A DNA stretch of 64,000 nucleotides from Pseudomonas lini (GCF_030812475.1 NZ_JAUSSR010000002.1:62001-126000), one strand, 5' to 3'; numbered from the stretch's first letter, positions 34,449 to 44,493 are shown. Notes: generated by a model not told the origin, from the letters alone. Numbers and translations are program-made.

Positions 34449-36221
34449 TTAAAACTGTTCGGCAGACAGGCCATAGAGGGAGGCACTGCCGGCGCGGATG
34501 GATTGCTCCAGGCTCAAGATGCGCGGCAGCAGGCGATGGATATAGAAATCGGCGGTGGCGATTTTCGCGCCGTAAAACGTCTCGTCTTCGCCGCGTTTGT
34601 GCCCGGCGACCTGGGCCATGCGCGCCCACAGCCAGGCGTAGGCGACGTAGCCGAACAGGTGCAGGTATTCCACCGAGGCGGCGCCAATTTCGTTGCGGTT
34701 GGTCGCGGCCTGGTCCTGTAGCCAGTCGCTCAGGTCTTCCAGGCGCTGCACGGCGTCGAGCAATTGAGCGCTATAGGGCGCGTCGGGCTGCCGGGCGAAA
34801 TGGCGGATCTCGCCGGTGAACTGGCGCAGGGCGAAACCGTTGTCGGACAGCACTTTGCGACCCAACAGGTCCAGCGCCTGAATGCCGTTGGTGCCTTCAT
34901 AGATTTGCGCGATGCGCACATCGCGGACCAACTGTTCCTGGCCCCATTCGCGGATATAGCCATGGCCGCCGAATACCTGTTGGCCGTTGATGCAGCTTTC
35001 CAGGCCGGTGTCGGTGAAAAACGCCTTGGCCACCGGCGTCAACAGCGCGACCAGGGTTTGCGCGGTGTCGCGTTCCTGGGCGTCATAGGAAAATTTCGCC
35101 AGGTCCAGCTGCTGCCCCACATAGCTGGCAAACGCACGGCCGCCTTCGGTCATGGCTTTCATGCTGAGCAGCATGCGCCGGACATCGGGGTGGACGATGA
35201 TCGGGTCGGCCACTTTGTCCGGGGCGATGGCACCGGTCGGTGCACGGCTCTGCACCCGTTCACGGGCATAAGCCACGGCGCTCTGGTAGGACGCTTCGGC
35301 GCAACCGATGCCCTGGATGCCGATCGACAGGCGTTCATAGTTCATCATGGTGAACATCGCCGCCAGACCTTTGTTGGCCTCGCCGACCAGCCAGCCGCTG
35401 GCGCCGTCGAAGTTCATCACGCAGGTGGCCGAGGCCTTGATGCCCATCTTGTGTTCGATCGAACCGCAACTCACGGCGTTGGGGTTGCCGAGGGAACCAT
35501 CGGGATTGACCAGCACCTTGGGCACCACGAACAGCGAAATGCCTTTCGGGCCAGCCGGCGCGTCCGGCAACTTGGCCAGCACCAGGTGCACGATGTTTTC
35601 AGTCAGGTCCTGATCGCCGCCGGTAATGAAGATCTTGCTGCCGGTGATGCTGAAGCTGCCATCGGCCCGGGGCTCGGCCCGGGTGCGAATCAGCCCCAGG
35701 TCGGTACCGGCATGGGCTTCGGTCAGGCACATGGAGCCGGCCCAACGGCCTTCATACATCGGCGGCAGGTACAGGCTTTTCAGGGTCTCGCTGGCATGGG
35801 CGTCCAGGGCCAGGCAGGCGCCGGAACTCAAGGCCGAATACAGGGCAAAGCTGGAGTTGGCGCCGTAGAGCATTTCCTCGAACTGCACCGCGAGCATCTT
35901 CGGCATGCCCATGCCGCCGAAACCGGCGTTGCCGGACAGGCCGACCCAGCCGCCTTCGATGTAGGTGGCGTACGCCTGTTTGAAACCGATCGGGGTGCTG
36001 ACCTGGCCGTCTTGCCACTGGGCGCCTTCCTCGTCGCCACTGCGGTTCAAGGGGGCAATCAGGTGCGAGGTGACTTTGGCCGCCTCCTCGAGAATCGCGT
36101 CGGCGGTGGCGGCGTCGACACTGTCGGCCAGGGCCGGCAGGCGCGCCCAGAGGGCCGGGGCGTCGAACACTTCATGCAGCACAAAGCGCATGTCGCGCAA
36201 CGGGGCGTTGAATTCGGGCAT
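34449..36221 (-). CDS. Acyl-CoA dehydrogenase (long form with C-terminal extension)
   Basis: FAD enzyme that introduces the alpha-beta double bond into acyl-CoA. 590 residues, about 200 more than a basic acyl-CoA dehydrogenase, as in the FadE-like/DmdC type with an added C-terminal helical domain. Visible motifs are MCLTEAHAGTDLGLIRTRAE (substrate/FAD loop), FITGGDQDLTENIVHLVLA and the late QVFGGHGYIREWGQEQLVRD with the FAD-contact region. The start at 36221 has GAGG eight bases upstream; the frame is open earlier but lacks a ribosome site. It lies downstream of actP on the same strand with a 61-base gap. Confidence 0.9.
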   Translation of the reverse strand: MPEFNAPLRDMRFVLHEVFDAPALWARLPALADSVDAATADAILEEAAKVTSHLIAPLNRSGDEEGAQWQDGQVSTPIGFKQAYATYIEGGWVGLSGNAGFGGMGMPKMLAVQFEEMLYGANSSFALYSALSSGACLALDAHASETLKSLYLPPMYEGRWAGSMCLTEAHAGTDLGLIRTRAEPRADGSFSITGSKIFITGGDQDLTENIVHLVLAKLPDAPAGPKGISLFVVPKVLVNPDGSLGNPNAVSCGSIEHKMGIKASATCVMNFDGASGWLVGEANKGLAAMFTMMNYERLSIGIQGIGCAEASYQSAVAYARERVQSRAPTGAIAPDKVADPIIVHPDVRRMLLSMKAMTEGGRAFASYVGQQLDLAKFSYDAQERDTAQTLVALLTPVAKAFFTDTGLESCINGQQVFGGHGYIREWGQEQLVRDVRIAQIYEGTNGIQALDLLGRKVLSDNGFALRQFTGEIRHFARQPDAPYSAQLLDAVQRLEDLSDWLQDQAATNRNEIGAASVEYLHLFGYVAYAWLWARMAQVAGHKRGEDETFYGAKIATADFYIHRLLPRILSLEQSIRAGSASLYGLSAEQF

Positions 36222-36282
36222 AACGTGAACCTCAATGGGACGATAGGGCACGGCGCCGATGTGGCAGGCCGTGCCTTGTCTG

Positions 36283-37953
36283 TCAGTGGCTGGAAGCGCT
36301 GGCGGCACCGAGGCCGGTCTGGGCGCGAACGAACTGGTCGGCGTAGGCGTCACGCTCCTTGTCGGCGCGCACGCTGCGGTCAAGCCGGGAGACGACCACG
36401 ATCACCAGGAACGCCAGCGGCATGGAGAACAGTGCCGGGTGGTCGTAAGGGAAGATCGCGTGGGCATTGCCGAGCACGGTGACCCAGACGGCTGGCGACA
36501 GAATCACCAGCACCAGCGCGCAGATCAGGCCGGAGAAACCGCCGATGATCGCGCCCTTGGTGGTCAGGCCTTTCCAGTACATGGCCATGATCAGCACCGG
36601 GAAGTTGGTCGAGGCGGCGATGCCGAAGGTCAGACCCACCAGGAACGCGACGTTCATCTTCTCGAACAGGATGCCCAACAGGATCGCGATGATGCCCAGG
36701 CCGACAGTGGCCATGCGGGTCACGCGCATTTCCTGCTTCTCGCTGGCCTTGCCTTTCTTGAACACGGTGGCGTAGAGATCGTGGGAAATCGCCGAAGCAC
36801 CGGCCAGGGCCAGCCCGGAGACCACCGCGAGGATGGTGGCGAAGGCCACGGCCGCAAGGAAACCGAAAAACAGGTTGCCGCCCACCGCTTTGGCCAGGTG
36901 CATGGCGACCATGTTGCCGCCGCCTATCAGGGCACCGCCGACTTCACCATTGACGTAGTACTGCGGGTCGGTACCGATGATTACCATCGCGGCAAAACCC
37001 AGGGTGCACACCACCAGGAAGAAGAAACCGATGAAGCCGGTGGCGTAGAACACCGACTTGCGGGCTTCCTTGGCATTGGGCACGGTGAAGAAGCGCATCA
37101 GGATATGCGGCAGGCCGGCAATGCCGAACACCAGGCCCAGGGACATCGACGCGGTGTTGATCGGGTCGGCGAGCATCGAGCCTGGGCCCATGATGTTCCA
37201 GCCGCTGGCGTGAGCTTCGACCGCCTTGGTGGCCAGGGCTTCGTAGCTGAAACCGAACTGCGACATGGCCATGACGGCCAGGGTCGTGCCGCCGGCGAGC
37301 AACAACACCGCCTTGATGATCTGTACCCAGGTGGTGGCGATCATGCCGCCGAAAATCACATACACCAGCATCAACGCGCCGACGATGACGACGGCTACCG
37401 GGTAGTCGAGACCAAACAGCAACTTGATCAACTGGCCGGCACCGACCATCTGCACGATCAGGTAGCAGCACACCACCGTCAACGAACCGAAGGCAGCGAA
37501 GATCCGCACTTTGTTCTGGTCCAGTCGATAGGACACGATGTCGGCGAAGGTATAGCGCCCCAGGTTGCGCAGGCGCTCGGCCATCAGGAAGGTGATGATC
37601 GGCCAGCCGACGAAAAAACCGATGGTATAGATGAAGCCATCGTAGCCCTTGGCGAACACCAGGCTGGACAACCCCAGCAAGGTGGCCGCGGACATGTAGT
37701 CACCGGCAATCGCCAGACCGTTCTGGAACCCGGTGATGCCACCGCCAGCGGTGTAGAAGTCAGAAGTGGATTTGGTCTGGCGCGCCGCCCACCAGGTAAT
37801 GGCCAGCGTGCCAAGGACGAACACGAAGAACATGCCGATCGCATGCAGGTTCAGCGGTTGTTTTTCCACGACACCCAGGGCTGGTGCCGCGAGTGCCACG
37901 GAGGCCGGCAACAGGCACGCCGCGGCGAGCATGAGTTTACGTAGCTGAGTCAT
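36283..37953 (-). CDS. actP: Cation/acetate symporter
   Basis: Sodium:solute symporter (SLC5 family) for acetate and short monocarboxylates. 556 residues, 13 or more spans, with an N-terminal signal-like segment ([20 protein letters not shown]) as in E. coli ActP. The SSF signature region is seen in [19 protein letters not shown] and [16 protein letters not shown]. The ATG overlaps the TGA of the DUF485 gene by one base, the usual yjcH-actP coupling. Confidence 0.94.
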   Translation of the reverse strand: MTQLRKLMLAAACLLPASVALAAPALGVVEKQPLNLHAIGMFFVFVLGTLAITWWAARQTKSTSDFYTAGGGITGFQNGLAIAGDYMSAATLLGLSSLVFAKGYDGFIYTIGFFVGWPIITFLMAERLRNLGRYTFADIVSYRLDQNKVRIFAAFGSLTVVCCYLIVQMVGAGQLIKLLFGLDYPVAVVIVGALMLVYVIFGGMIATTWVQIIKAVLLLAGGTTLAVMAMSQFGFSYEALATKAVEAHASGWNIMGPGSMLADPINTASMSLGLVFGIAGLPHILMRFFTVPNAKEARKSVFYATGFIGFFFLVVCTLGFAAMVIIGTDPQYYVNGEVGGALIGGGNMVAMHLAKAVGGNLFFGFLAAVAFATILAVVSGLALAGASAISHDLYATVFKKGKASEKQEMRVTRMATVGLGIIAILLGILFEKMNVAFLVGLTFGIAASTNFPVLIMAMYWKGLTTKGAIIGGFSGLICALVLVILSPAVWVTVLGNAHAIFPYDHPALFSMPLAFLVIVVVSRLDRSVRADKERDAYADQFVRAQTGLGAASASSH

Positions 37954-38279
37954 CACTTGCTCTCCTCGAGAATGGCCGCGCCCAGTGCATCGAAGCGGGT
38001 GTTGGCGCTGTAGACGTACCAGCCGGTCAGCAGCCAGGAAAAAATGATGATCGCAGCGCCGACGGGCATGCCCAGGGTCAACATCCGGTGCTCGGCGATC
38101 GGTGCATGCAGCCATTGCGGAGCGAACGCGACCACCAGCATGAAGGCGTAGTACGTCACGAGCACCGCGGCACTGAGCGACCAGGCCAGGCGCGAACGGC
38201 TGCTCACTAATTGAAGGAACTTCGGGTTGGCCCGGATACGTTCACAGCGTTGGGTATCGGTTGAATGGATGTCGATCAT
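37953..38279 (-). CDS. DUF485 inner-membrane partner of ActP (YjcH)
   Basis: 108 residues with two membrane spans ([18 protein letters not shown] and [20 protein letters not shown]). The N-terminus has the DUF485 pattern [19 protein letters not shown]. It is found almost always directly upstream of actP and is thought to assist it. GGAG seven bases before the ATG at 38279 supports this start over one four codons earlier. The stop overlaps the actP start. Confidence 0.93.
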   Translation of the reverse strand: MIDIHSTDTQRCERIRANPKFLQLVSSRSRLAWSLSAAVLVTYYAFMLVVAFAPQWLHAPIAEHRMLTLGMPVGAAIIIFSWLLTGWYVYSANTRFDALGAAILEESK

Positions 38280-38359
38280 GGGTGGCTCCACCTTGTTTTT
38301 GTTATCGGTGCATGTGGGGTGGGCTAGGCAGGGCCGAATTCGGCCTGCACGAGCCCGAA

Positions 38360-38383
38360 GCGGCAGGTAAAGGCACCTGCCGC
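38360..38383. terminator. Hairpin downstream of the acyl-CoA synthetase gene
   Basis: A nine-pair stem GCGGCAGGT/ACCTGCCGC with a six-base loop, lying between the acyl-CoA synthetase stop and the DUF485 start. The T run is poor, so termination may be partial. Confidence 0.5.
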
Positions 38384-38407
38384 CTGGTGGTTACAACGTC
38401 GATTCGG

Positions 38408-40030
38408 TTAGAGCGCTTTAGCCCTGTCGCGCAGGACGTACTTCTGGATTTTGCCGGTGGACGTCTTCGGCAACAGGGTGAAGATCACCGTGCGCGGGAC
38501 CTTGAAACCGGCCAGGTGTTCGCGGCAGAAACTGATGATGTCGGCCTCGCGCACGTCCTGGTGATCGGCCTTCAAGGTGATGAAGGCGCAGGGGGTTTCT
38601 CCCCATTTTTCATCGGGACGGGCCACGACCGCCGCTTCCATCACGCCCGGGTGGCGATAGAGCACGCCCTCGAGTTCGATGGTGGAAATGTTCTCGCCGC
38701 CGGAAATGATGATGTCCTTGAGCCGGTCCTTGATCTCGACATAACCGTCGGGGTGACAGACCGCCAGGTCGCCGGTGTGGAACCAGCCGCCTTCAAACGC
38801 TTCGGCGGTGGCGGTCGGGTTTTTCAGGTAGCCCTTCATCACGGTATTGCCGCGCATGAAGATTTCGCCGATGGTCTGACCGTCCCGCGGGGTCGGCTCC
38901 AGGGTCTTGGAGTCCGCGACCATCACACCTTCGAGCGTTGGATAACGCACGCCCTGACGGGATTTGACCTGCGCCCGTTCCTCCAGCGGCAGTTCGTCCC
39001 ATTCGGCGTGCCAGGCACAGAGGGTCACCGGGCCATAGGTTTCGGTCAGGCCATAGACGTGGGTGACCTTGATGCCCATTTGCTCCACGGCGCCGATCAC
39101 CTTGGCCGGCGGTGCGGCGCCGGCGACCATGGCATTGACCGGGTGATCGATGGCGGCCTTCGCCGATTCCGGCATGTTGACCAGGGCATTGAGCACGATC
39201 GGCGCGGCACAGAGGTGAGTGACCTGATGCTCACGGATCAGCGTGAGGATTTTCTGTGGATCGACCCGGCGCAGAAACACATGCACGCCGGCCAGTGCGG
39301 TGATGGTCCACGGGTAGCACCAACCGTTGCAGTGAAACATCGGCAGGGTCCAGAGGTACACCGGATGGTTGCCCATGGCCCAGGTCATCTGGTTGCCCAG
39401 AGCGTTGAGGTACGCACCGCGATGGTGATAAACCACGCCTTTGGGGTTACCGGTGGTGCCTGAGGTGTAGTTCAGCGCGATGGCTTGCCATTCGTTCACC
39501 GGCCAGTGCCAGTCGAAGGCCGGGTCGCCCTCGGCCAGTAGCGCTTCATAGTCAAGGTCGCTGGCGGCCTCGCCTTCACCGTACTCGGGATCATTGACGT
39601 CGATGACCAGCGGCGGGTGATCCAGCATGCCGATCGCCGCGTGGATCACGCTATGAAACTCGCGGTCGGTGATCAGCACCTTCGCCTCGCCATGCTGCAG
39701 CATGAAGGCAATGGCTTCGGCATCCAGGCGCACGTTGAGCGGGTTGAGCACCGCGCCGATCATCGGCACGCCGAAGTGCACTTCCAGCATTTCGGGAATG
39801 TTCGGCAGCATCACTGCCACCGTGTCGTTCTTGCCGATGCCGCGCCCGGCCAGTGCCGAAGCCAGGCGCCGGCAGCGGGTGTAGGTCTGGGCCCAGGTGC
39901 GACGGATCGAACCGTGGATCACGGCAGGGTAGTTGGGGTAAACGCTGGCAGTGCGCTCGATGAAGCTGAGCGGAGACAGGGCAATGTGGTTGACAGCCGC
40001 AGGGCCTAGCCCTTGTTCATAGATCGACAT
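38408..40030 (-). CDS. AMP-forming acyl-CoA synthetase
   Basis: 540-residue ANL-superfamily ligase that activates a carboxylic acid with ATP and CoA. The P-loop motif is YTSGTTGNPKGVVYHHRG, and the A5-type YGLTETYGPV is clear. GWFHTGDLAV and the C-terminal KDIIISGGENIS hinge follow, and the catalytic lysine is in PKTSTGKIQKYVLR. It resembles the medium-chain/methylmercaptopropionate-type ligases of pseudomonads; the substrate is not settled by sequence. It is placed upstream of DUF485-actP-acyl-CoA dehydrogenase on one strand, consistent with uptake and oxidation of a short or medium carboxylate. It diverges from the sensor kinase gene. Confidence 0.88.
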   Translation of the reverse strand: MSIYEQGLGPAAVNHIALSPLSFIERTASVYPNYPAVIHGSIRRTWAQTYTRCRRLASALAGRGIGKNDTVAVMLPNIPEMLEVHFGVPMIGAVLNPLNVRLDAEAIAFMLQHGEAKVLITDREFHSVIHAAIGMLDHPPLVIDVNDPEYGEGEAASDLDYEALLAEGDPAFDWHWPVNEWQAIALNYTSGTTGNPKGVVYHHRGAYLNALGNQMTWAMGNHPVYLWTLPMFHCNGWCYPWTITALAGVHVFLRRVDPQKILTLIREHQVTHLCAAPIVLNALVNMPESAKAAIDHPVNAMVAGAAPPAKVIGAVEQMGIKVTHVYGLTETYGPVTLCAWHAEWDELPLEERAQVKSRQGVRYPTLEGVMVADSKTLEPTPRDGQTIGEIFMRGNTVMKGYLKNPTATAEAFEGGWFHTGDLAVCHPDGYVEIKDRLKDIIISGGENISTIELEGVLYRHPGVMEAAVVARPDEKWGETPCAFITLKADHQDVREADIISFCREHLAGFKVPRTVIFTLLPKTSTGKIQKYVLRDRAKAL

Positions 40031-40150
40031 GCGCGGGTACTCGGTGGCTGATTGTTAGCTCTATGGTGGCGCTGCAGCGTTCCCGCTGAGGCCACCTTTT
40101 ATGTCCGGTGTGCTTTATATAACATTCAGCCATCGATATGGAAGTACAAC

Positions 40151-40177
40151 CTATAGCGTATAGTACTTATACTATAG
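40151..40177. promoter_or_regulatory. AT-rich imperfect palindrome, candidate operator
   Basis: The arms are CTATAGCGTATA and, reading the other strand, CTATAGTATA, around the centre GTACT. The core GTATA-GTACT-TATAC is perfect. Such a block stands out in GC-rich DNA. It lies about 120 bases before the acyl-CoA synthetase start and 232 before the kinase start, so it may bind a regulator or contain overlapping -10 elements. Confidence 0.4.
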
Positions 40178-40239
40178 ATGATTCATGTGGCTCTAAATGA
40201 ATGCGACCTAACCCCACATGGCCGGTATATCCTTGTGCC

Positions 40240-40343
40240 ACTGTAGGAGCGAGCTTGCTCGCGATGGTCGTTAACGATAACGCGTGTTTACTGACTGAAC
40301 GCGTCGCTCGTGAGCCCATCGCGAGCAAGCTCGCTCCTACAGT
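40240..40343. repeat. BIME with conserved AACGATAACGCG core, copy 2 of 3
   Basis: Arms CACTGTAGGAGCGAGCTTGC and GCAAGCTCGCTCCTACAGTG, spacer containing GTTAACGATAACGCG. Same layout as 8452-8552 and 56406-56507. Confidence 0.88.
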
Positions 40344-40408
40344 GGACCGCTTTCTTAACTGAACGGCATTACGTATATCCTTGGTTTCCCCAACGAAGCG
40401 GACCTGTG

Positions 40409-42685
40409 ATGACCCTGACCCCCGTTCGATTGCACAGTTGGTTGCGCCTGCAGCGCGAAGGTGTGTCCCTGGCCGCCCGCGCCGATGCCTTGTGCCGTGC
40501 GTTGCAGGATTGCCCCGAGGTGCGCCGGGCGGTCTACCTGAGCTGGCAGGCAAAATCGCGAATCTACAGTCACGAAGGTGCCGCCCAGCATTTCCCACCG
40601 GGCCTGGGTGACCCTTCGCAAGCCAGCGATCAACGGCTGTTCGAGCGCCTGGTCGAGGCGGGGCGGCTGGACCTGGCGCAAGTGCGGCAACTCGATTGCT
40701 GGCTGGCCGGCCGCCTGCGCCGGGCCGCCATCAGCCACGGCCAGGTATTTGATCTGGCCCTGCAGGCGGACCAGCCGGGGTTGTTGTTGGTGGAAGTGTG
40801 CGAGGGCGTAAGCCTTGATTGGCTCGGTTGGGTGCAGGATTTGCTGACGACCCTGCTCAGCAGCGTCAACGGCATGCTGCGCGGCTCGCCGCTGTTGGGC
40901 CACGACCCGCAGCCGAGTCTGTTACTCGATGCCCGGGGCCGGCCGCTGGAGTTCAATGCGGCGCTGCTGGCGTTGCTCGCGGAAAAGCCGCTGACCGAGT
41001 TGCCGGGTTTTCTGCCGGTAAATCATCGGGTGCTGGTGCGCGCCTGTCTCGACCAGCAACGCGCCATCGAAGGGGTCGAAGCCCGGTACGAAGCGCAGAT
41101 CCTGATCTGGACCTTCATCCCCGATCCCCAGGACAACCGCGTACTCGCCCGTTGCCGCGACGCCACCGCGCAAGTGCTGGCCGAGCGCGAAGCGACCAAG
41201 GCGCGCCGGCTGTACCGGCTGATCATCGAGAACACCACCGACCTGATTTCCCGCCACACCCCGGACGGACGCTTTCTCGATGCATCGCCGGCATCCTGGA
41301 CCTTGCTCGGCTACTGGCCGGAAGAGTTGCGCGGGCAAATGGCCCAGGGCCTGTTCCATGGCCAGGACCTGGCCAGCCTGATGCAGCGTGCGCGCGATGC
41401 CCTGGAGCAGGACGGTTACCACACCATGACCTATCGCATTCGCCATCGGGACGGGCACTACCTGTGGTTCGAAACCGCCAGCCGGGCGATCCGGGAAACC
41501 TACACCGGTGCGGTGGTGGAAGTGGTCAGCGTGTCCCGAGACATCACCGCCCGGGTGCAGGCCGAGGAGAACAAACGACGCCTGGCCGAAGTGGTCGAGG
41601 TCAACACCGATCCGGTGCTGTTCATCGACCCCGAGGGGCAAGTCACTTATCTCAACCCGGCGGCCCGGCGCATCCTCGCGGTCGACGAGCATCAGCCGAT
41701 GCCGACCCTGGCGCAGTTGTTCGCCAGCAGCGACCTGGTCCGTCTGCAACGCGACGGCTGGAGCGGCGCCGAGCGCAACGGCGTGTGGAGCACCGATGCC
41801 CGCCTGCAACCTCCGGGCGGCGGCACGTCGGTGCCGGTCTCGCTGGTGCTGCTGGCGCACCGTTCCGCCGGTGGCGAGCGCTATTACTCATTGGTCGCGC
41901 GGGATATGACCGAGCGCGAACTGCGCGAAGTGCAACAGCGCCGCCATCAGGACGAACTGGCCCACACCGCGCGGCTGGTGACCCTGGGGGAACTGGCCTC
42001 GGGCATCGCCCACGAAATCAATCAGCCGCTGGCGGCCGTGGTCAATTACGCCAACGCCAGCCAGCGTTATCTGCAGACGCTGGACTCCAACCCCCAGGCC
42101 GCCGCCAGAGTCGCGCAAGGCCTGGAACGCATCACCTACCACGCGACCCATGCTTCGGAGGTCATCCGGCGTTTGCGCGCGTTTCTACGCAAGGGCCAGC
42201 GGCGCATGCAGGCCCTGAACTTCACCGATGTCGCCCGCGAAGCCGTGCGCTTGTGCGCCTGGGAAGCGAACAATTGCCAAGTGACAATCGAGGATCGACT
42301 GCCGGATAATCTGCCGCCGGTTTACGCCGACCGGGTACTGCTGGAGCAGGTCTTGCTCAATCTGCTGCGCAATGCCATCGATGCCAACCGCGAACAGCAT
42401 CCGGGGCAGCCTTCGCTGATCGTGATGGCGGCCGGGCAGGGCGGTGGCGCGACAGTGGAAATCAGCGTGCAGGACCAGGGACCCGGCGTCAGCGAGCCGG
42501 AACTCGAACAGATATTCACCCCGTTCTATACCAGCAAGCCCGATGGCCTGGGCCTTGGGTTGTCCATGAGCCGCAGCATCATCGAAGGTTTCGGTGGCGG
42601 GTTGCAGGCCCGCCGTCAGCCGGTCGGGTTGCTGATGTGTTGCCGCTTGCCGCTGGCCGGTCCGACAAAACAACAACAGGAATAA
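40409..42685 (+). CDS. PAS-domain sensor histidine kinase
   Basis: 758-residue kinase without membrane spans, so probably a cytosolic sensor. The first 170 residues are an unrecognised helical domain (begins MTLTPVRLHSWLRLQREGVS). Then come a weak PAS-like stretch (PSLLLDARGRPLEFNAALLA) and two clear PAS domains (about 270-390, YRLIIENTTDLISRHTPDGR; about 390-510, VVEVNTDPVLFIDPEGQ). The phosphoacceptor is H535 in SGIAHEINQPLAAV, and the ATPase part has NLLRNAIDAN and GLGLGLSMSRSI. The HEINQP type is the FixL/DctB family. The response regulator follows after four bases. The start at 40409 is chosen because the upstream frame reads through a BIME. Confidence 0.9.
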   Translation: MTLTPVRLHSWLRLQREGVSLAARADALCRALQDCPEVRRAVYLSWQAKSRIYSHEGAAQHFPPGLGDPSQASDQRLFERLVEAGRLDLAQVRQLDCWLAGRLRRAAISHGQVFDLALQADQPGLLLVEVCEGVSLDWLGWVQDLLTTLLSSVNGMLRGSPLLGHDPQPSLLLDARGRPLEFNAALLALLAEKPLTELPGFLPVNHRVLVRACLDQQRAIEGVEARYEAQILIWTFIPDPQDNRVLARCRDATAQVLAEREATKARRLYRLIIENTTDLISRHTPDGRFLDASPASWTLLGYWPEELRGQMAQGLFHGQDLASLMQRARDALEQDGYHTMTYRIRHRDGHYLWFETASRAIRETYTGAVVEVVSVSRDITARVQAEENKRRLAEVVEVNTDPVLFIDPEGQVTYLNPAARRILAVDEHQPMPTLAQLFASSDLVRLQRDGWSGAERNGVWSTDARLQPPGGGTSVPVSLVLLAHRSAGGERYYSLVARDMTERELREVQQRRHQDELAHTARLVTLGELASGIAHEINQPLAAVVNYANASQRYLQTLDSNPQAAARVAQGLERITYHATHASEVIRRLRAFLRKGQRRMQALNFTDVAREAVRLCAWEANNCQVTIEDRLPDNLPPVYADRVLLEQVLLNLLRNAIDANREQHPGQPSLIVMAAGQGGGATVEISVQDQGPGVSEPELEQIFTPFYTSKPDGLGLGLSMSRSIIEGFGGGLQARRQPVGLLMCCRLPLAGPTKQQQE

Positions 42686-42689
42686 TGCA

Positions 42690-43325
42690 ATGGCAGGTGC
42701 GACGGAGCACGTGGTGTATGTGGTCGACGACGATCAAGGCATGCTCGATTCAACGGTCTGGCTCCTGGAGTCGGTGGGGCTCAAGGCCTTGCCCTTTACC
42801 AGTGGCGCGGAGTTTCTCAGTGCCTGTGATGCCAGTCTCGATGCCTGCGTACTGCTCGATGTGCGCATGCCCGGCATGGGCGGCTTGAACGTGCAGGAAG
42901 AAATGCGCGCACGGGAGCTGAACCTGCCGATCATTTTCGTCAGCGGTCACGCCGATGTGCCGATCGTGGTTCGAGCGTTCAAAGCCGGCGCCCATGACTT
43001 CATCGAGAAACCCTACAACGAGCAATTGCTGCTGGACAGCGTGCACCAGGCCCTGAACAACTGCGCGGCCAACCGCTCGGGCAGTCAGGGCCACGACGCC
43101 TTGCAGGCGCGCCTGCTCACCCTCACGCCACGGGAGCGCGACGTCTTGCTGCCGCTGGTGCAGGGCTATACCACCAGGGAAATCGCCGAGCAACTGGGGG
43201 TGAGCGCCAAAACCGTCGACCTGTATCGCTCGCGGGTGATGAAACGCATGCAGGCCAGCACCTTGCCGGACCTGGTGGGCATGGCGATCGCCGCGCAGCT
43301 GGTCGATCCATTGAATCTGCGTTGA
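42690..43325 (+). CDS. FixJ/NarL-type response regulator
   Basis: 211 residues. The receiver domain has the phosphoacceptor D57 in VLLDVRMPGMGG and the conserved Lys in DFIEKPYNEQ. The C-terminal LuxR-type helix-turn-helix reads LTPRERDVLLPLVQGYTTRE followed by IAEQLGVSAKTVDLYRSRVM. It is cotranscribed with the kinase and is its obvious partner. Targets are unknown; the divergent acyl-CoA synthetase and the acetate permease genes are plausible from position. A small hairpin (CTCGC..GCGAG) follows the stop. Confidence 0.92.
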   Translation: MAGATEHVVYVVDDDQGMLDSTVWLLESVGLKALPFTSGAEFLSACDASLDACVLLDVRMPGMGGLNVQEEMRARELNLPIIFVSGHADVPIVVRAFKAGAHDFIEKPYNEQLLLDSVHQALNNCAANRSGSQGHDALQARLLTLTPRERDVLLPLVQGYTTREIAEQLGVSAKTVDLYRSRVMKRMQASTLPDLVGMAIAAQLVDPLNLR

Positions 43326-43402
43326 GACCTCGCATTTTCCAGCGAGGGTCTATGCTGGGCTAACCGATCCCCTACCTTGCAGTGATCTGCAAAGAGGAAT
43401 CC

Positions 43403-44479
43403 ATGGAGCCCACGTCGATCTCCGAAAAGACGTTCACCCGCAGTATGCTCGATGTGCTGATTCGATTCGGGCTGATTCTGGTCCTGGTGCTGTTCTGCTT
43501 CGAGATATTCAGCCCGTTCCGCGACCTCATCCTGTGGTCGGTGATCCTCGCAATCACCCTTTACCCGCTGCAAGTGCGGCTTAGGGAACCACTCGGTGAC
43601 AAGGATGGGCTGATTGCCACCCTGATCGTGCTGGTTGCCATCTTGATCCTCGTGGTGCCGATCTACCTGCTGGGAATCTCGATCGCGGATTCGGTCGAAC
43701 ATGCCATGGCGATCGTCAAGGGTGGCGATTTCCATATTCCGCCACCCGCCGAATCAGTTGCCGGTTGGCCGTTGATCGGCGAGCCGCTGTCGGCCCTTTG
43801 GCGACAGGCTTCCACCGACCTTCCCGACCTGGCCGCGAAGTACCTGCCGCAGATCAAACACGCCAGCCTGAGCCTGTTGAGCAAGCTGGCTGGCGTCGGC
43901 ATGGGTTTGCTGATGTTCATTTTCGCCTTGATCATCGCCGGGATCATCATGGCCTATGGCGAAAGCGGGCACCGCAGTTCGGTGCAGATTGCATCGCGCC
44001 TCAGCGGCCCGGAAAAGGGCCGGCAAATTGCCGCGCTGTGCACTGCCACGATCCGTGCGGTGGCGCTGGGGGTGGTCGGCATTGCCTTCATCCAGATGCT
44101 GCTGGTGGGCCTCGGATTTGTCTTCAAGGGTGTCCCGGGAGCCGGGCTGCTGGCGCTGGCCGTGCTGTTGCTGGGTATCATGCAACTGCCGGCGACCCTG
44201 ATTACGCTGCCGGTGATTGCCTTTGTGTTCGCCACCGAAGGCGCCAGCACGGCGACGATCATCTTCGCCATCTATGTCTTCGTCGCAGGCCTTGTCGATA
44301 ACGTGCTCAAGCCATTGCTGCTGGGCCGCGGCGTAGATGTGCCAATGCCGGTGATATTGATCGGCGCGCTGGGCGGCATGGTCACCAGCGGCATCATCGG
44401 GCTGTTCATCGGTCCGGTGGTGCTGGCGGTCGGGTATCAATTATTCTGGCAATGGGTGCAGGACAAGCCACAGGCGTGA
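43403..44479 (+). CDS. AI-2E family (PerM-like) membrane transporter
   Basis: 358 residues with about eight hydrophobic segments in the AI-2E/PerM arrangement: two near the N-terminus (FGLILVLVLFCFEIFSPF), a long hydrophilic part around 110-170, then a cluster of spans including LADN-type VFVAGLVDNVLKPLLLGRGVDVP, which is the family signature. Members export small molecules or ions; the ligand is unknown here. AGAGGA precedes the ATG at 43403. A truncated small frame with its own ribosome site follows 14 bases later. Confidence 0.88.
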   Translation: MEPTSISEKTFTRSMLDVLIRFGLILVLVLFCFEIFSPFRDLILWSVILAITLYPLQVRLREPLGDKDGLIATLIVLVAILILVVPIYLLGISIADSVEHAMAIVKGGDFHIPPPAESVAGWPLIGEPLSALWRQASTDLPDLAAKYLPQIKHASLSLLSKLAGVGMGLLMFIFALIIAGIIMAYGESGHRSSVQIASRLSGPEKGRQIAALCTATIRAVALGVVGIAFIQMLLVGLGFVFKGVPGAGLLALAVLLLGIMQLPATLITLPVIAFVFATEGASTATIIFAIYVFVAGLVDNVLKPLLLGRGVDVPMPVILIGALGGMVTSGIIGLFIGPVVLAVGYQLFWQWVQDKPQA

Positions 44480-44493
44480 GGAGAGCAGTCACC

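Larger units (their letters stand above)
40031..40408. other. 378-base divergent intergenic region
   Basis: Between the acyl-CoA synthetase and the sensor kinase genes. It holds an AT-rich stretch with a strong palindrome (40151-40177) and BIME copy 2 (40240-40343). No small gene was seen. Confidence 0.7.

Noticed and set aside
34764..37944. Two long plus-strand frames (572 and 561 codons) opposite the acyl-CoA dehydrogenase and actP
   Set aside because: Antisense shadows with His/Gln/Gly-rich translations and no motifs, while the minus-strand genes are certain.
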